The position numbers and the translations under genes are program-made. DNA of 37,620 bases. Source: a virus. The notes under the pieces were generated by a model that was given only the letters and a program-made list of their open reading frames with translations, made no database searches and was not told where the DNA came from. The stretch covers positions 1-37,620 of the IMG/VR virus record IMGVR_UViG_3300010938_000086. One strand, written 5' to 3'. Below, piece by piece: positions 26,207-32,054 of the stretch (its first letter is position 1; each line of letters begins with the position of its first letter).

Positions 26207-26475
26207 CGCTTCACCTCTGTAGAATAGATTTTGCATCCTGCTGGGCAGAAATGCGCTCCTTTCTTATGCGACTCTGGGCAATACATGCGAAGCAACTGGC
26301 ACATCGCTTCAGCCCATGCACTGTCAGCCGCGACGAGTTCATTGCAGCCAGAGAAACCATGCTTGTCATGCATTTCGTGGCACACCTTGCAGGAGTGCCT
26401 GTGCTTTGTTGCTTCAAGCCAAGACAGGCACATTTGCCGAATCAACGAATCAACTTTGTCTGTAATTTCTGTCAT
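26203..26475 (-). CDS. Cys/His-rich small early protein, 90 residues
   Basis: ATG 26475 follows AAAAGGAGGCGTCCG. Eight Cys (16, 29, 32, 44, 59, 66, 77, 81) and several His, including HSCKVCHEMHDKHG and HFCPAGC, suggest two zinc sites. It overlaps the upstream gene by 26 bases and the next ATG by four. Function unknown. Confidence 0.55.
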   Translation of the reverse strand: MTEITDKVDSLIRQMCLSWLEATKHRHSCKVCHEMHDKHGFSGCNELVAADSAWAEAMCQLLRMYCPESHKKGAHFCPAGCKIYSTEVKR

Positions 26476-26713
26476 CGGACGCCTCCTTTTCTTTTTGTTC
26501 TTCGAGCCACTCGCGGAGTTCCTGTTCTGACCTGAACAAACGAAAGAATGTCATTTCATTTCGCTCGTTGAATACAGCGGCAACGAAATCAGTGTCTTCA
26601 ATTCCATCGCGAAAACGCAGATAGAAGCGTGGGCTTACGAGGACGGCAGTAGCGCCCTCTGCCCTGAGCACCTGCACGACCTTCTCCAGAAGTTCAAGTT
26701 CATCTCTTTTCAC
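26450..26713 (-). CDS. Small early protein of the TFFR-type family (GTG start), 87 residues
   Basis: The start is GTG at 26713, chosen because the cassette AAAGGAGGTGAAGC sits at exactly the spacing used before ATG in neighbouring genes. The C-terminal part, FNERNEMTFFRLFRSEQELR, matches the upstream gene (FDEHNKMTFFRWFDSEQELR), so the two are tandem paralogs. Function unknown. Confidence 0.6.
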   Translation of the reverse strand: MKRDELELLEKVVQVLRAEGATAVLVSPRFYLRFRDGIEDTDFVAAVFNERNEMTFFRLFRSEQELREWLEEQKEKEASDDRNYRQS

Positions 26714-26936
26714 GCTTCACCTCCTTTACTTTTTGCAAATCAATCCACTGGCGCAACTCCTGCTCGGAGTCGAACCAGCGAAAAAAGGTCATCTTGTTGT
26801 GCTCGTCAAAGAGCGACACGGTGAAGCTTACACGTTCGCATGCGTACAAGAAATCGAAGTTAACGATTCGCCTAACCGAGATGGAACCGTTGTTGTGTTT
26901 GCCTCTAAACGCATCGACAACATCATACTCTATCAT
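26700..26936 (-). CDS. Small early protein of the TFFR-type family, 78 residues
   Basis: ATG 26936 follows AGAAGGAGGTGAAGC. The product MIEYDVVDAFRGKHNNGSIS... contains FDEHNKMTFFRWFDSEQELR, paralogous to the next gene. Its C-terminus VKEVKREKR is encoded by the next gene's ribosome-binding cassette read in another frame. Confidence 0.6.
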   Translation of the reverse strand: MIEYDVVDAFRGKHNNGSISVRRIVNFDFLYACERVSFTVSLFDEHNKMTFFRWFDSEQELRQWIDLQKVKEVKREKR

Positions 26937-27322
26937 GCTTCACCTCCTTCTTTTTTTGGTTCTTTTGACCAATCGTGAACATCACGATATCCACAATAGT
27001 AACAAACAACGGGTGCTTTGCCATGATATTGTTCATCATCTACGATGCCCACTGTGCCGCACGATGGACATCGTAGGAATATCTTGCCGTCCGCAAATGT
27101 AATTGTTTGCTCTTCTATCTTTTCTATCTCGTCGAAAGATTGTTCGAGTGCCTTTTTGAATGCGTCGCTAAACTCTTGATGCAGCCGTCTCCAATGCGGG
27201 CACGATTTATAGCCGCGTTGCCAGCATATCGCACACGCGTTCTTGTGATGCACACACTGCTCGAATGCGTAGACGCAGCCGCGAAGTCGAGCGAGAATAA
27301 TGCGTTCTCTAAATGAGTTCAT
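26933..27322 (-). CDS. Two-site zinc-ribbon early protein, 129 residues
   Basis: ATG 27322 follows AAAGGAGGTGAAGC. The N-terminal half has CVYAFEQCVHHKNACAICW and SCPHW; the C-terminal half is a rubredoxin-like ribbon (FLRCPSCGTVGIV, then VVCYYCGYRDV). The end reads GGEA, encoded by the next gene's ribosome site. Likely a nucleic-acid or protein binding regulator, not further recognised. Confidence 0.6.
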   Translation of the reverse strand: MNSFRERIILARLRGCVYAFEQCVHHKNACAICWQRGYKSCPHWRRLHQEFSDAFKKALEQSFDEIEKIEEQTITFADGKIFLRCPSCGTVGIVDDEQYHGKAPVVCYYCGYRDVHDWSKEPKKEGGEA

Positions 27323-27543
27323 GCTTCACCTCCTTTATTTTTCCTTCCTTCTCTCCTCTTTAGTTCTTTCTGAACGATGTTCACAATGTCTTCTGCGAAC
27401 ATCTTTAGTAATTCAAGCCGTGCTTCTTTTGTCTGGCAATCTGTGTCGGCGTAACACACCATAGTCCACGCAACGTGTCCTACGAGTCCCCAAGAGCGCA
27501 AGTCGTCTGGGCTGATTCCTGACTTACCGCTTTCAATTCTCAT
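27319..27543 (-). CDS. Small early protein, 74 residues
   Basis: ATG 27543 follows AAAAAGGAGGTGAAGC and overlaps the upstream TGA (ATGA). The product MRIESGKSGISPDDLRSWGL... is mixed helical with LELLKMFAEDIVNIVQKEL near the end and C-terminal GGEA. Function unknown. Confidence 0.55.
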   Translation of the reverse strand: MRIESGKSGISPDDLRSWGLVGHVAWTMVCYADTDCQTKEARLELLKMFAEDIVNIVQKELKRREGRKNKGGEA

Positions 27544-27818
27544 GCTTCACCTCCTTTTTCTCTCTCCACTTCCTTCTTCCATTTTTGCGCCCATTGATAA
27601 AGCGGCAATGCCGCTTGCAACAGTTCTTTGTCTTGCCGCATCGCTTCGCCCTTCTCCTGATACAGCGTCGGGTCAAGAAACCATGCTGTATTTTCCACAC
27701 GCTCGATGGCTTTCAAGTATCCGGGGATGTCAATCAGCGAAATCGTGCACGCGGCAATTGCGAGCACATGCAGGTCGTTCTGATACTTTACTACATGGTC
27801 ATCTTCCCTTTCTGTCAT
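27540..27818 (-). CDS. Small early protein, 92 residues
   Basis: ATG 27818 follows AGAAGGAGGTGAAGC. The product MTEREDDHVVKYQNDLHVLA... is helical, without Cys pairs; its end is EREKGGEA, again encoded by the downstream ribosome site. Function unknown. Confidence 0.55.
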   Translation of the reverse strand: MTEREDDHVVKYQNDLHVLAIAACTISLIDIPGYLKAIERVENTAWFLDPTLYQEKGEAMRQDKELLQAALPLYQWAQKWKKEVEREKGGEA

Positions 27819-27991
27819 GCTTCACCTCCTTCTTCGTCTTCTTCCTCCTCCGCCACTTGTCCCGTTCCGCCGCACGTCTCGCACGTGCGATAGACGTGCG
27901 TGGCATCAAGGTCGTCATAACTATATCCGACCTGATGCCATCGGATTTCCTCAAAGCGACCTTCGCCGTGGCAATCAGGGCATTCTTTCAT
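27815..27991 (-). CDS. DnaJ-type zinc-finger mini-protein, 58 residues
   Basis: Two CxxCxGxG motifs, CPDCHGEG (C4, C7) and CETCGGTG (C37, C40), define a DnaJ cysteine-rich type zinc site in a free-standing small protein. An acidic tail (EEEEDEE) leads to GGEA. The start at 27991 overlaps the previous TGA and follows AAAAGGAGGTGCAAA. Such free modules are common in phages; role unknown. Confidence 0.65.
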   Translation of the reverse strand: MKECPDCHGEGRFEEIRWHQVGYSYDDLDATHVYRTCETCGGTGQVAEEEEDEEGGEA

Positions 27992-28212
27992 TTTGCACCT
28001 CCTTTTCCTTTACTATTGCTTTTTGTGCGCTTCAACCTTTCGTTAATGCACTTTGGACAATACCAGCCGCCACGCCACTCTTGCCATCTCGCTTTCTTCG
28101 CATCCGTCATCAACAACCACTTGTCATAGTAGAAACACTTACCCTTATCATCGGAAAATTTACAGCGACATGAGTCGCACACGAGGATATTTACATAGCA
28201 CATCTCTATCAT
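27988..28212 (-). CDS. Zinc-ribbon early protein, 74 residues
   Basis: ATG 28212 (MIEMCYVNILVCDSC) is chosen because AAAGGAGA lies eight bases upstream; earlier in-frame ATGs sit before or inside that site. Cys pairs CDSC (12, 15) and CPKC (52, 55), plus C5, C17 and C26, suggest a zinc ribbon. It ends KGKGGAK, encoded by the next ribosome site. Confidence 0.6.
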   Translation of the reverse strand: MIEMCYVNILVCDSCRCKFSDDKGKCFYYDKWLLMTDAKKARWQEWRGGWYCPKCINERLKRTKSNSKGKGGAK

Positions 28213-28276
28213 TCCAGCATCTCCTTTCATGCGGTCGCCACTCCGCGGTTCGCGCGATGTAAAGTCGCGCAGGCGG

Positions 28277-28309
28277 AAGGCAGGGCAGGTATAGAACCCA
28301 CCCTGCCTT
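28277..28309 (-). repeat. T-arm-like hairpin, copy 1 (between clamp-like gene and zinc-ribbon gene)
   Basis: Minus strand AAGGCAGGG pairs with CCCTGCCTT; the inner stem with wobble pairs closes a seven-base loop TTCTATA. It lies 13 bases after the stop of the clamp-like gene. The following bases (28213-28276) hold another small inverted repeat (GCGCGA/TCGCGC). Loop TTCTA matches copies 2 and 3. Confidence 0.6.
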
Positions 28310-28321
28310 GTGGAGAGAGAG

Positions 28322-29041
28322 TTAGACCTGTGCTTGTTCGCCTCCTGAAGGGACAGGGTCATCGTCGTTAGTCATGGGCATAACGAGCGACATCACTTCG
28401 CGCTCCTCGCCGACGGAGCGGATAACGATGGCTCTGTCCGTATGCTTGAGCGACCCGCGAACCTCTATCCGCACCATTGGGTCGCCGCGACCTTCGTGGA
28501 GTTTAGCGTAGATGTTCAACACTTTGGCGAGCAAGTCAGGATTCACATAGAAGTAAGCGAGCGGTTCGCCTTTGGGTTGAACAGCGTCGATGTCGGGATA
28601 GACGATGTCGGTGATGTCCTTCTTGGAGATTTCACCCAGCGCATCGGTTACAAGCGCGTTGCCTTGAGCGGTTCGAGCGACAACTACATACTCATACGCA
28701 GGGAATGCCACTTTAGGCAGGGCTTTAGCAACGTCATTAAGCGCAGTGAACGACACGTTGACGTTGCCACTTATCGGCTCGATGTTGCTACGAACACCAC
28801 TGCCGTCAAGAGTCGGCTTCTCCTTGACAGAGACGAGAGCGCGTCCGTTAGTGGCATGGATTTCGGACGTGCCGTTCTGACGCCGCAAATGAACGACGTC
28901 ATAGTAGGCACGGGCACGTTCGATAGTGCCCATAAACGGCTTTAGTGCCGTAGGCACGCTCTTGTGGACAAGGTGGAATGGACGTTCCACCTTCGGCTGT
29001 GTCTCTGGTTCATTCACTTGGACTTCCTTTACTTCTGACAT
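28322..29041 (-). CDS. Sliding-clamp (DnaN)-like protein, 239 residues
   Basis: The pattern EIHATNGRALVSV (about 79-91), IVYPDIDAVQP (about 162-172), YVNPDLLAKVLNIYAKL and the end RAIVIRS...VMSLVMPM resembles beta-clamp domains, where 'aTdghrl', 'yPd', '...n...L...l' and a terminal 'liMPm' are typical. At 239 residues it is shorter than DnaN (about 370), so it would hold two rather than three domains. The phage has no DNA polymerase, so it might redirect or replace the host clamp (inference). ATG 29041 follows TTGAAGGAGGTATAACT; an upstream in-frame ATG lacks a site. Confidence 0.5.
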   Translation of the reverse strand: MSEVKEVQVNEPETQPKVERPFHLVHKSVPTALKPFMGTIERARAYYDVVHLRRQNGTSEIHATNGRALVSVKEKPTLDGSGVRSNIEPISGNVNVSFTALNDVAKALPKVAFPAYEYVVVARTAQGNALVTDALGEISKKDITDIVYPDIDAVQPKGEPLAYFYVNPDLLAKVLNIYAKLHEGRGDPMVRIEVRGSLKHTDRAIVIRSVGEEREVMSLVMPMTNDDDPVPSGGEQAQV

Positions 29042-29073
29042 AGTTATACCTCCTTCAATCGTTATATGCGCAG

Positions 29074-29090
29074 GCAGGATTAGAACCTGC
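29074..29090 (-). repeat. T-arm-like hairpin, copy 2
   Basis: Minus strand GCAGG-TTCTAAT-CCTGC: a perfect five-base stem with a seven-base loop as in a tRNA T-arm. It starts within 13 bases of the TAG of the small gene at 29103 and precedes the clamp-like gene. No matching acceptor, D or anticodon arm is present. Confidence 0.6.
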
Positions 29091-29102
29091 TCTGGCAGGA
29101 AA

Positions 29103-29267
29103 CTATCTGGGCATCTCGACCCAGCCATCTTCGCCTTTTCTATACCGACTGTAACAATCATCACAGAGCCAGCGAACGTAAGATTTGAATCTACCCTTTG
29201 TAAATTCGGTAAACCTGACTCTTATCGTTCGACGGTTGCGCTTGCATCTTGAGCAAGTTTTTTCCAT
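29103..29267 (-). CDS. Zinc-ribbon mini-protein, 54 residues
   Basis: ATG 29267 follows AAGGAGGTATGAAC; an ATG at 29273 is too close to the site. The product MEKTCSRCKRNRRTIRVRF...WLCDDCYSRYR has CSRC (5, 8) and CDDC (35, 38), a minimal zinc ribbon in a basic protein, likely nucleic-acid binding. Stop TAG at 29103-29105. Confidence 0.6.
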   Translation of the reverse strand: MEKTCSRCKRNRRTIRVRFTEFTKGRFKSYVRWLCDDCYSRYRKGEDGWVEMPR

Positions 29268-29269
29268 GT

Positions 29270-29698
29270 TCATACCTCCTTCAAAACGTTAGCAGATTTG
29301 GCACTCTCCAGCCAGCCCTGCTCCTTTATGTTCCTATCCCATACACGACAAAACGACTCGACATCCTTCCGCGCCTGCGGGTCTTCGTAGACCTTATCGT
29401 ACTCGACGTAAAGAACCTTCTGCCGAACGGCAAGTGAGTCGAGGATATACTCTACAGGACACCATTGCTCGAAGCCCTCCGTCGTGCTAAAGACCACCTC
29501 TGGGTCGCGCATGATGTCGCCGTTCTGCTCGTAGTAGTGCATGACGGAGAGCAGTTGCCCAAACCGCCGTGCATATACTCCGAGATGTTGAATCACAAGT
29601 GGCTCGTAGCCGCCTAACTCAAGTTTAATCGGTCGCTTCGTCAGTATCTCCCAGCCGCCGTGCTTCTGGATTACCTTCGTAAGATTCGGCATTTTCAT
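29270..29698 (-). CDS. Early protein, 142 residues, DUF6908-like (tentative)
   Basis: The product MKMPNLTKVIQKHGGWEILT... contains LSVMHYYEQNGDIMRDPEVVF, a segment I associate with the DUF6908 family of phage and mobile-element proteins of unknown role. The C-terminal part is helical. ATG 29698 follows TTGAAGGAGGTATGTT. It ends LKEV, encoded by the next ribosome site. Confidence 0.6.
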   Translation of the reverse strand: MKMPNLTKVIQKHGGWEILTKRPIKLELGGYEPLVIQHLGVYARRFGQLLSVMHYYEQNGDIMRDPEVVFSTTEGFEQWCPVEYILDSLAVRQKVLYVEYDKVYEDPQARKDVESFCRVWDRNIKEQGWLESAKSANVLKEV

Positions 29699-29733
29699 AA
29701 CATACCTCCTTCAACACAATTGATTCAGGCAGG

Positions 29734-29748
29734 CAGGAGTAGAACCTG
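29734..29748 (-). repeat. T-arm-like hairpin, copy 3
   Basis: Minus strand CAGG-TTCTACT-CCTG, with flanking GGCAGGT/CTGCC giving a longer imperfect stem (29727-29755). It follows the stop of the gene at 29765 and precedes the DUF6908-like gene. The loop TTCTACT matches copies 1 and 2. Confidence 0.6.
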
Positions 29749-29764
29749 ACCTGCCGAGAGGGGG

Positions 29765-30001
29765 TTATACCTCCTTAACCTTCTCCCATCCCTCTGGCCA
29801 GTTCTTATCATGGGGCCAGGAAGGGATTTCTCCCTCGCGCGTTCGAACATATCTGGTTCCGTCACAGCAGAACGCGTCTGCAAACCACGTGCGTCCTGCA
29901 CTGTAGTCGGCCCACGATACTTCGATTCGGCAGCCACAGGGGGCCTGCCACCGCCAGCCCGCTCGCGGCGCATAGTCTATAAATTCCCATTCCCTTGTCA
30001 T
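29765..30001 (-). CDS. Trp/Cys-containing small early protein, 78 residues
   Basis: ATG 30001 follows GAAGGAGGTGCAGC. The product MTREWEFIDYAPRAGWRWQA... has seven Trp and Cys pairs CGC (22, 24) and CC (45, 46), so a zinc site is possible. It ends KVKEV at a ribosome-site-like AAGGAGG that is followed by hairpin copy 3 rather than a gene. Function unknown. Confidence 0.5.
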   Translation of the reverse strand: MTREWEFIDYAPRAGWRWQAPCGCRIEVSWADYSAGRTWFADAFCCDGTRYVRTREGEIPSWPHDKNWPEGWEKVKEV

Positions 30002-30022
30002 GCTGCACCTCCTTCGGAAAGA

Positions 30023-30214
30023 TTACTGCTGCTTCTCCTGCTTCTCGCGTGCCTTTATCTCGGCTATCCGCGCACGCATCCGCTCACGCTCTTGCAACAT
30101 AGCGAGTTCGAGTCCGTCCGCGTTCCTGTGCAGTTTGCACAGCGCGACGCCGTTCAGGCGTGCCGCTGTTCGCTCACCGCACACAGCGCATTCGTAATAC
30201 TTTGTTTCCACCAT
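30023..30214 (-). CDS. Zinc-finger + coiled-coil early protein, 63 residues
   Basis: ATG 30214 follows TTGAAGGAGGTATAACT. CAVCG (9, 12) and LCKLH (C26, H29) make a likely C2CH site, followed by a charged helix (MLQERERMRARIAEIKAREK). Stop TAA at 30023-30025. Function unknown. Confidence 0.6.
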   Translation of the reverse strand: MVETKYYECAVCGERTAARLNGVALCKLHRNADGLELAMLQERERMRARIAEIKAREKQEKQQ

Positions 30215-30216
30215 AG

Positions 30217-30477
30217 TTATACCTCCTTCAATCTGGTACACGCCGCGCAGCAACGCGGCAAATTCCCCCTCTCTGGCATTTTCCTGTCCTTCGGGAAGTA
30301 GGGTGTCATCTCCTTTGCTCTCACCCACTGCTGGCAATCACTGCACCAATCAGACGCCTCTAAAGCAATGCTGCCACAGTGCGGACAACCGTCTACCAAT
30401 TCTCCACGCACGATATACTCCACAGTTAGTATACCTCGCCTGCAACTCGGACACCATCTTCTACCATGCCTATACAT
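30217..30477 (-). CDS. Multi-Cys zinc-ribbon early protein, 86 residues
   Basis: ATG 30477 follows TTGAAGGAGGTGAAGC. Cys pairs CPSC (9, 12), CPHC (31, 34), CSDC (45, 48) and CCAAC (76-80) suggest two zinc ribbons. It overlaps the upstream gene by eight bases and ends LKEV, encoded by the next ribosome site. Confidence 0.6.
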   Translation of the reverse strand: MYRHGRRWCPSCRRGILTVEYIVRGELVDGCPHCGSIALEASDWCSDCQQWVRAKEMTPYFPKDRKMPERGNLPRCCAACTRLKEV

Positions 30478-30670
30478 GCTTCACCTCCTTCAATCGCTTC
30501 CATGCTTCTCGCGCACATTCAGGCGAGCAGAAAAACCAGCCGCGCTCGTAAATCGACGGTTCGCACCCTATGCAGAATACGCGCGTGCAGCGCGGATTCC
30601 CACAGAGCAGCGGACACATACCCCAGCAACATCGATACTTCGTAATCTCAACATTGTATACTTCGTTCAT
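30470..30670 (-). CDS. Cys-rich early protein, 66 residues
   Basis: ATG 30670 follows TTGAAGGAGGTGAAGC. Nine Cys in 66 residues (14, 15, 19, 23, 28, 33, 36, 48, 52), with FCIGCEP and FFCSPECAREAW, resemble FCS/MYM-type treble zinc sites. It ends LKEVKHV through the ribosome cassette of the next gene read in another frame. Confidence 0.6.
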   Translation of the reverse strand: MNEVYNVEITKYRCCWGMCPLLCGNPRCTRVFCIGCEPSIYERGWFFCSPECAREAWKRLKEVKHV

Positions 30671-30682
30671 GCTTCACCTCCT

Positions 30683-30973
30683 TCAAACCTTTGCCGCAAC
30701 ATCGTCTTTCGTAACCCTTCTCCATCCACCCTTCTCTCCCTCTGCATACGCCCGCGTAAGATACCGCTTCGCCTTGCGGTCGCAGTCCCAGATGAACCAT
30801 ACTATACTCAATCCCTGCACGACAGGACATTCTAACACGACTGCCTGTCCGTCAAGTTTACCATTCTCGGCATCTACAATCTCTCTGTTTATACAGACAG
30901 GAGCAATCATGAATAGACGAGGGACTTCCTCTAACCGTGTCAAGTCCGCAATGTTTAGTGCAATCCTTCTCAT
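30683..30973 (-). CDS. Small early protein, 96 residues
   Basis: ATG 30973 (MRRIALNIADLTRLEEVPRL) follows GGGGAGGTAAAC; an earlier in-frame ATG would start within the upstream gene. It is mixed beta/helix with CDRKAKRYLTRAYAEGE near the end. No family recognised. Confidence 0.55.
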   Translation of the reverse strand: MRRIALNIADLTRLEEVPRLFMIAPVCINREIVDAENGKLDGQAVVLECPVVQGLSIVWFIWDCDRKAKRYLTRAYAEGEKGGWRRVTKDDVAAKV

Positions 30974-30975
30974 GT

Positions 30976-31173
30976 TTACCTCCCCACAATCTCCGCTTCG
31001 ATTTGCTTCGCATAGTCGCGCACGAACCACAGCGGGATACCACTTCGACCCCAGCCGTGCGTCTCCCTCATCTCCTTCTGCATGCCTTGCAGTTCGTCGA
31101 GCAGGATTAACACTTGCTCGCCCACATGCTCCGAAAGGGAATCTGCATCAATTCGGTCAATGGATTGTCTCAT
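30976..31173 (-). CDS. First gene of the leftward early operon, 65 residues
   Basis: ATG 31173 follows TTGAAGGAGGACAGAC. The product MRQSIDRIDADSLSEHVGEQ... is helical and acidic at first, then basic. It is the first gene downstream of the control region and probably the first early product. Function unknown. Confidence 0.55.
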   Translation of the reverse strand: MRQSIDRIDADSLSEHVGEQVLILLDELQGMQKEMRETHGWGRSGIPLWFVRDYAKQIEAEIVGR

Positions 31174-31278
31174 GTCTGTCCTCCTTCAACTACATGCGCT
31201 CCGCCGCCGCCACCGCCTCCTACGGACGGGGTTAGGCGACTTCGCTGAAAATTTTGTCGCAAAACTTGTGCCAACTTG

Positions 31279-31310
31279 ATTGCGCATAAAATTCGCAATT
31301 TGCGCATAAA
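31279..31310. repeat. Direct repeat of TTGCGCATAAA in the leader of the early operon
   Basis: TGCGCATAAA occurs at 31281-31290 and 31301-31310, 20 bases apart. Related forms occur at 31389 (ATTGCGTAA), 31479 (AATTGCGCAAAA), 31503 (AATTGCGTATAAT), 32421-32430 (reverse, AATTGCGCAT) and 32552 (GATTGCGCATAAT). They may be binding sites for one regulator. Confidence 0.5.
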
Positions 31311-31329
31311 TAATGTTAAGGCGAAATGT

Positions 31330-31372
31330 GGCATAGAATTTGCTAATGCCGATTCTACGCAAAAACTATGCC
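31330..31372. promoter_or_regulatory. Hairpin in the divergent control region
   Basis: GGCATAG (31330-31336) pairs with CTATGCC (31366-31372), and inside TTTGC (339-343 of 31 kb) pairs with GCAAA (359-363 of 31 kb) across a two-by-two internal loop. It overlaps the candidate leftward promoter, so it could act as an operator or as a leader structure. Confidence 0.45.
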
Positions 31373-31379
31373 TTGCAAA
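31352..31379 (-). promoter_or_regulatory. Candidate leftward early promoter
   Basis: On the minus strand TTTGCA (31379-31374) and TAGAAT (31357-31352) are 16 bases apart. This gives a leader of about 170 bases before ATG 31173. It is the best hexamer pair I find upstream of the early operon, but it is only moderately close to consensus. Confidence 0.4.
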
Positions 31380-31401
31380 ATTGTGTTTCAATTGCGTAAC
31401 A

Positions 31402-31425
31402 TAGTGTCAAATTTATTTGACACTA
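31402..31425. promoter_or_regulatory. Palindromic operator candidate 1
   Basis: Perfect 11-base arms TAGTGTCAAAT and ATTTGACACTA separated by TT. The centre is 44 bases from the next palindrome. Each contains TTGACA in both directions, so a bound repressor would cover -35-like elements. Confidence 0.7.
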
Positions 31426-31446
31426 ATTTTCACAATGTCGCAAAAT

Positions 31447-31468
31447 ACTGTCAAATTTATTTGACAGT
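31447..31468. promoter_or_regulatory. Palindromic operator candidate 2
   Basis: Perfect 10-base arms ACTGTCAAAT and ATTTGACAGT separated by TT. It shares 9 of 10 arm bases with operator 1, so both are likely bound by the same dimeric protein. Confidence 0.7.
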
Positions 31469-31510
31469 TTATCCCGAAAATTGCGCAAAATGCTTGGTAT
31501 GCGAATTGCG

Positions 31511-31574
31511 TATAATGCCGTAGTGTCGAAAACTCGCAAGTATCGCAAGGATACCCGAGTGAATAGACACTACG
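31511..31574 (+). promoter_or_regulatory. Rightward -10 element and structured leader of the 31590 gene
   Basis: TATAAT at 31511-31516 is a perfect -10; no good -35 is seen 16-18 bases upstream. Just after it, CGTAGTGTC (31519-31527) and GACACTACG (31566-31574) form an outer inverted repeat, with ACTCG/CGAGT and TATC/GATA nested inside. The half-site TAGTGTC is the same as in operator 1, so the structure may be DNA operator, RNA leader fold or both. Confidence 0.5.
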
Positions 31575-31589
31575 TTGAATGAGGAAACT

Positions 31590-32006
31590 ATGACAAACAA
31601 GAATGGCAAAACTGCCACGATGTTCCAAACCCAAACCCAAACACCACGAATTCCTGTTCAATCCCAAACCCCGCAAATTCCTGTTCAAACCCAAGCAGTT
31701 CCAGCAGTAACACCATTATCCGATTTGGTAGTGGCAAAGGAAGTAAAAGACAAAAAAACGGACAAAATGAAAACTCGGTATGAATTGTCCGAAGCAGGTT
31801 CACAGATTCCAGGACTCGCAGTAGGGCATGACTCTGGAAATCTCTACGTCAATGCTTACACTACTGTTGATGATGCTAACGTCTACGTCGTGATTCCTAA
31901 ACCTGCTATTAGGCATGCAGCATGCCCATCGTCTACAGGTATCACTACTGTTGTGCCTATTCGAGTTACAGGACACCTGAACGGTTTTATCAAACTGTCC
32001 ATGTAA
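31590..32006 (+). CDS. Isolated single-gene unit in the control region, 138 residues, unknown
   Basis: ATG 31590 follows GAGGAAACT. The N-terminus is Gln/Pro/Thr-rich with a QTP.IPVQ.Q repeat (about 18-45), then a charged stretch (VAKEVKDKKTDKMKTRYEL), then a beta-rich C-terminal domain (SGNLYVNAYTTVDDANVYVV, TTVVPIRVTGHLNGFIKL). It has its own promoter region with operators and its own terminator, so it is expressed alone. I do not recognise it. An early regulator or anti-host protein is possible (inference). Confidence 0.6.
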   Translation: MTNKNGKTATMFQTQTQTPRIPVQSQTPQIPVQTQAVPAVTPLSDLVVAKEVKDKKTDKMKTRYELSEAGSQIPGLAVGHDSGNLYVNAYTTVDDANVYVVIPKPAIRHAACPSSTGITTVVPIRVTGHLNGFIKLSM

Positions 32007-32022
32007 TCCCCCCCCAGCATAT

Positions 32023-32054
32023 CGGCATGGTATATCACCATGCCGTTTTCTTTT
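32023..32054 (+). terminator. Intrinsic terminator of the 31590 gene
   Basis: A perfect nine-base stem CGGCATGGT/ACCATGCCG with loop ATATC is followed by TTTTCTTTT. It lies 17 bases after the TAA. An eight-C run lies between the stop and the stem. This is the only classic rho-independent terminator I find in the window. Confidence 0.88.

Noticed and set aside
29060-29150. tRNA gene on the minus strand (T-arm-like end)
   Set aside because: Only the T-arm is present. The upstream bases are the end of a zinc-ribbon gene and no acceptor, D or anticodon arm pairs correctly.
30570-31235. Long plus-strand reading frame (221 codons) opposite the early genes
   Set aside because: It is the reverse of tightly packed minus-strand genes with good ribosome sites; the product is Ser/Pro/Arg-rich with no domain.
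31201-31235. CRISPR or simple repeat array (GCC repeats)
   Set aside because: A short GC-rich run without unit and spacer structure; no CRISPR-like array is present in the window.
31170-31391. 73-codon minus-strand reading frame upstream of the first early gene
   Set aside because: It has a TTG start without a ribosome site, low-complexity glycine run and lies across the operators and promoter; its overlap with the next ATG follows from the GGAGG frame.
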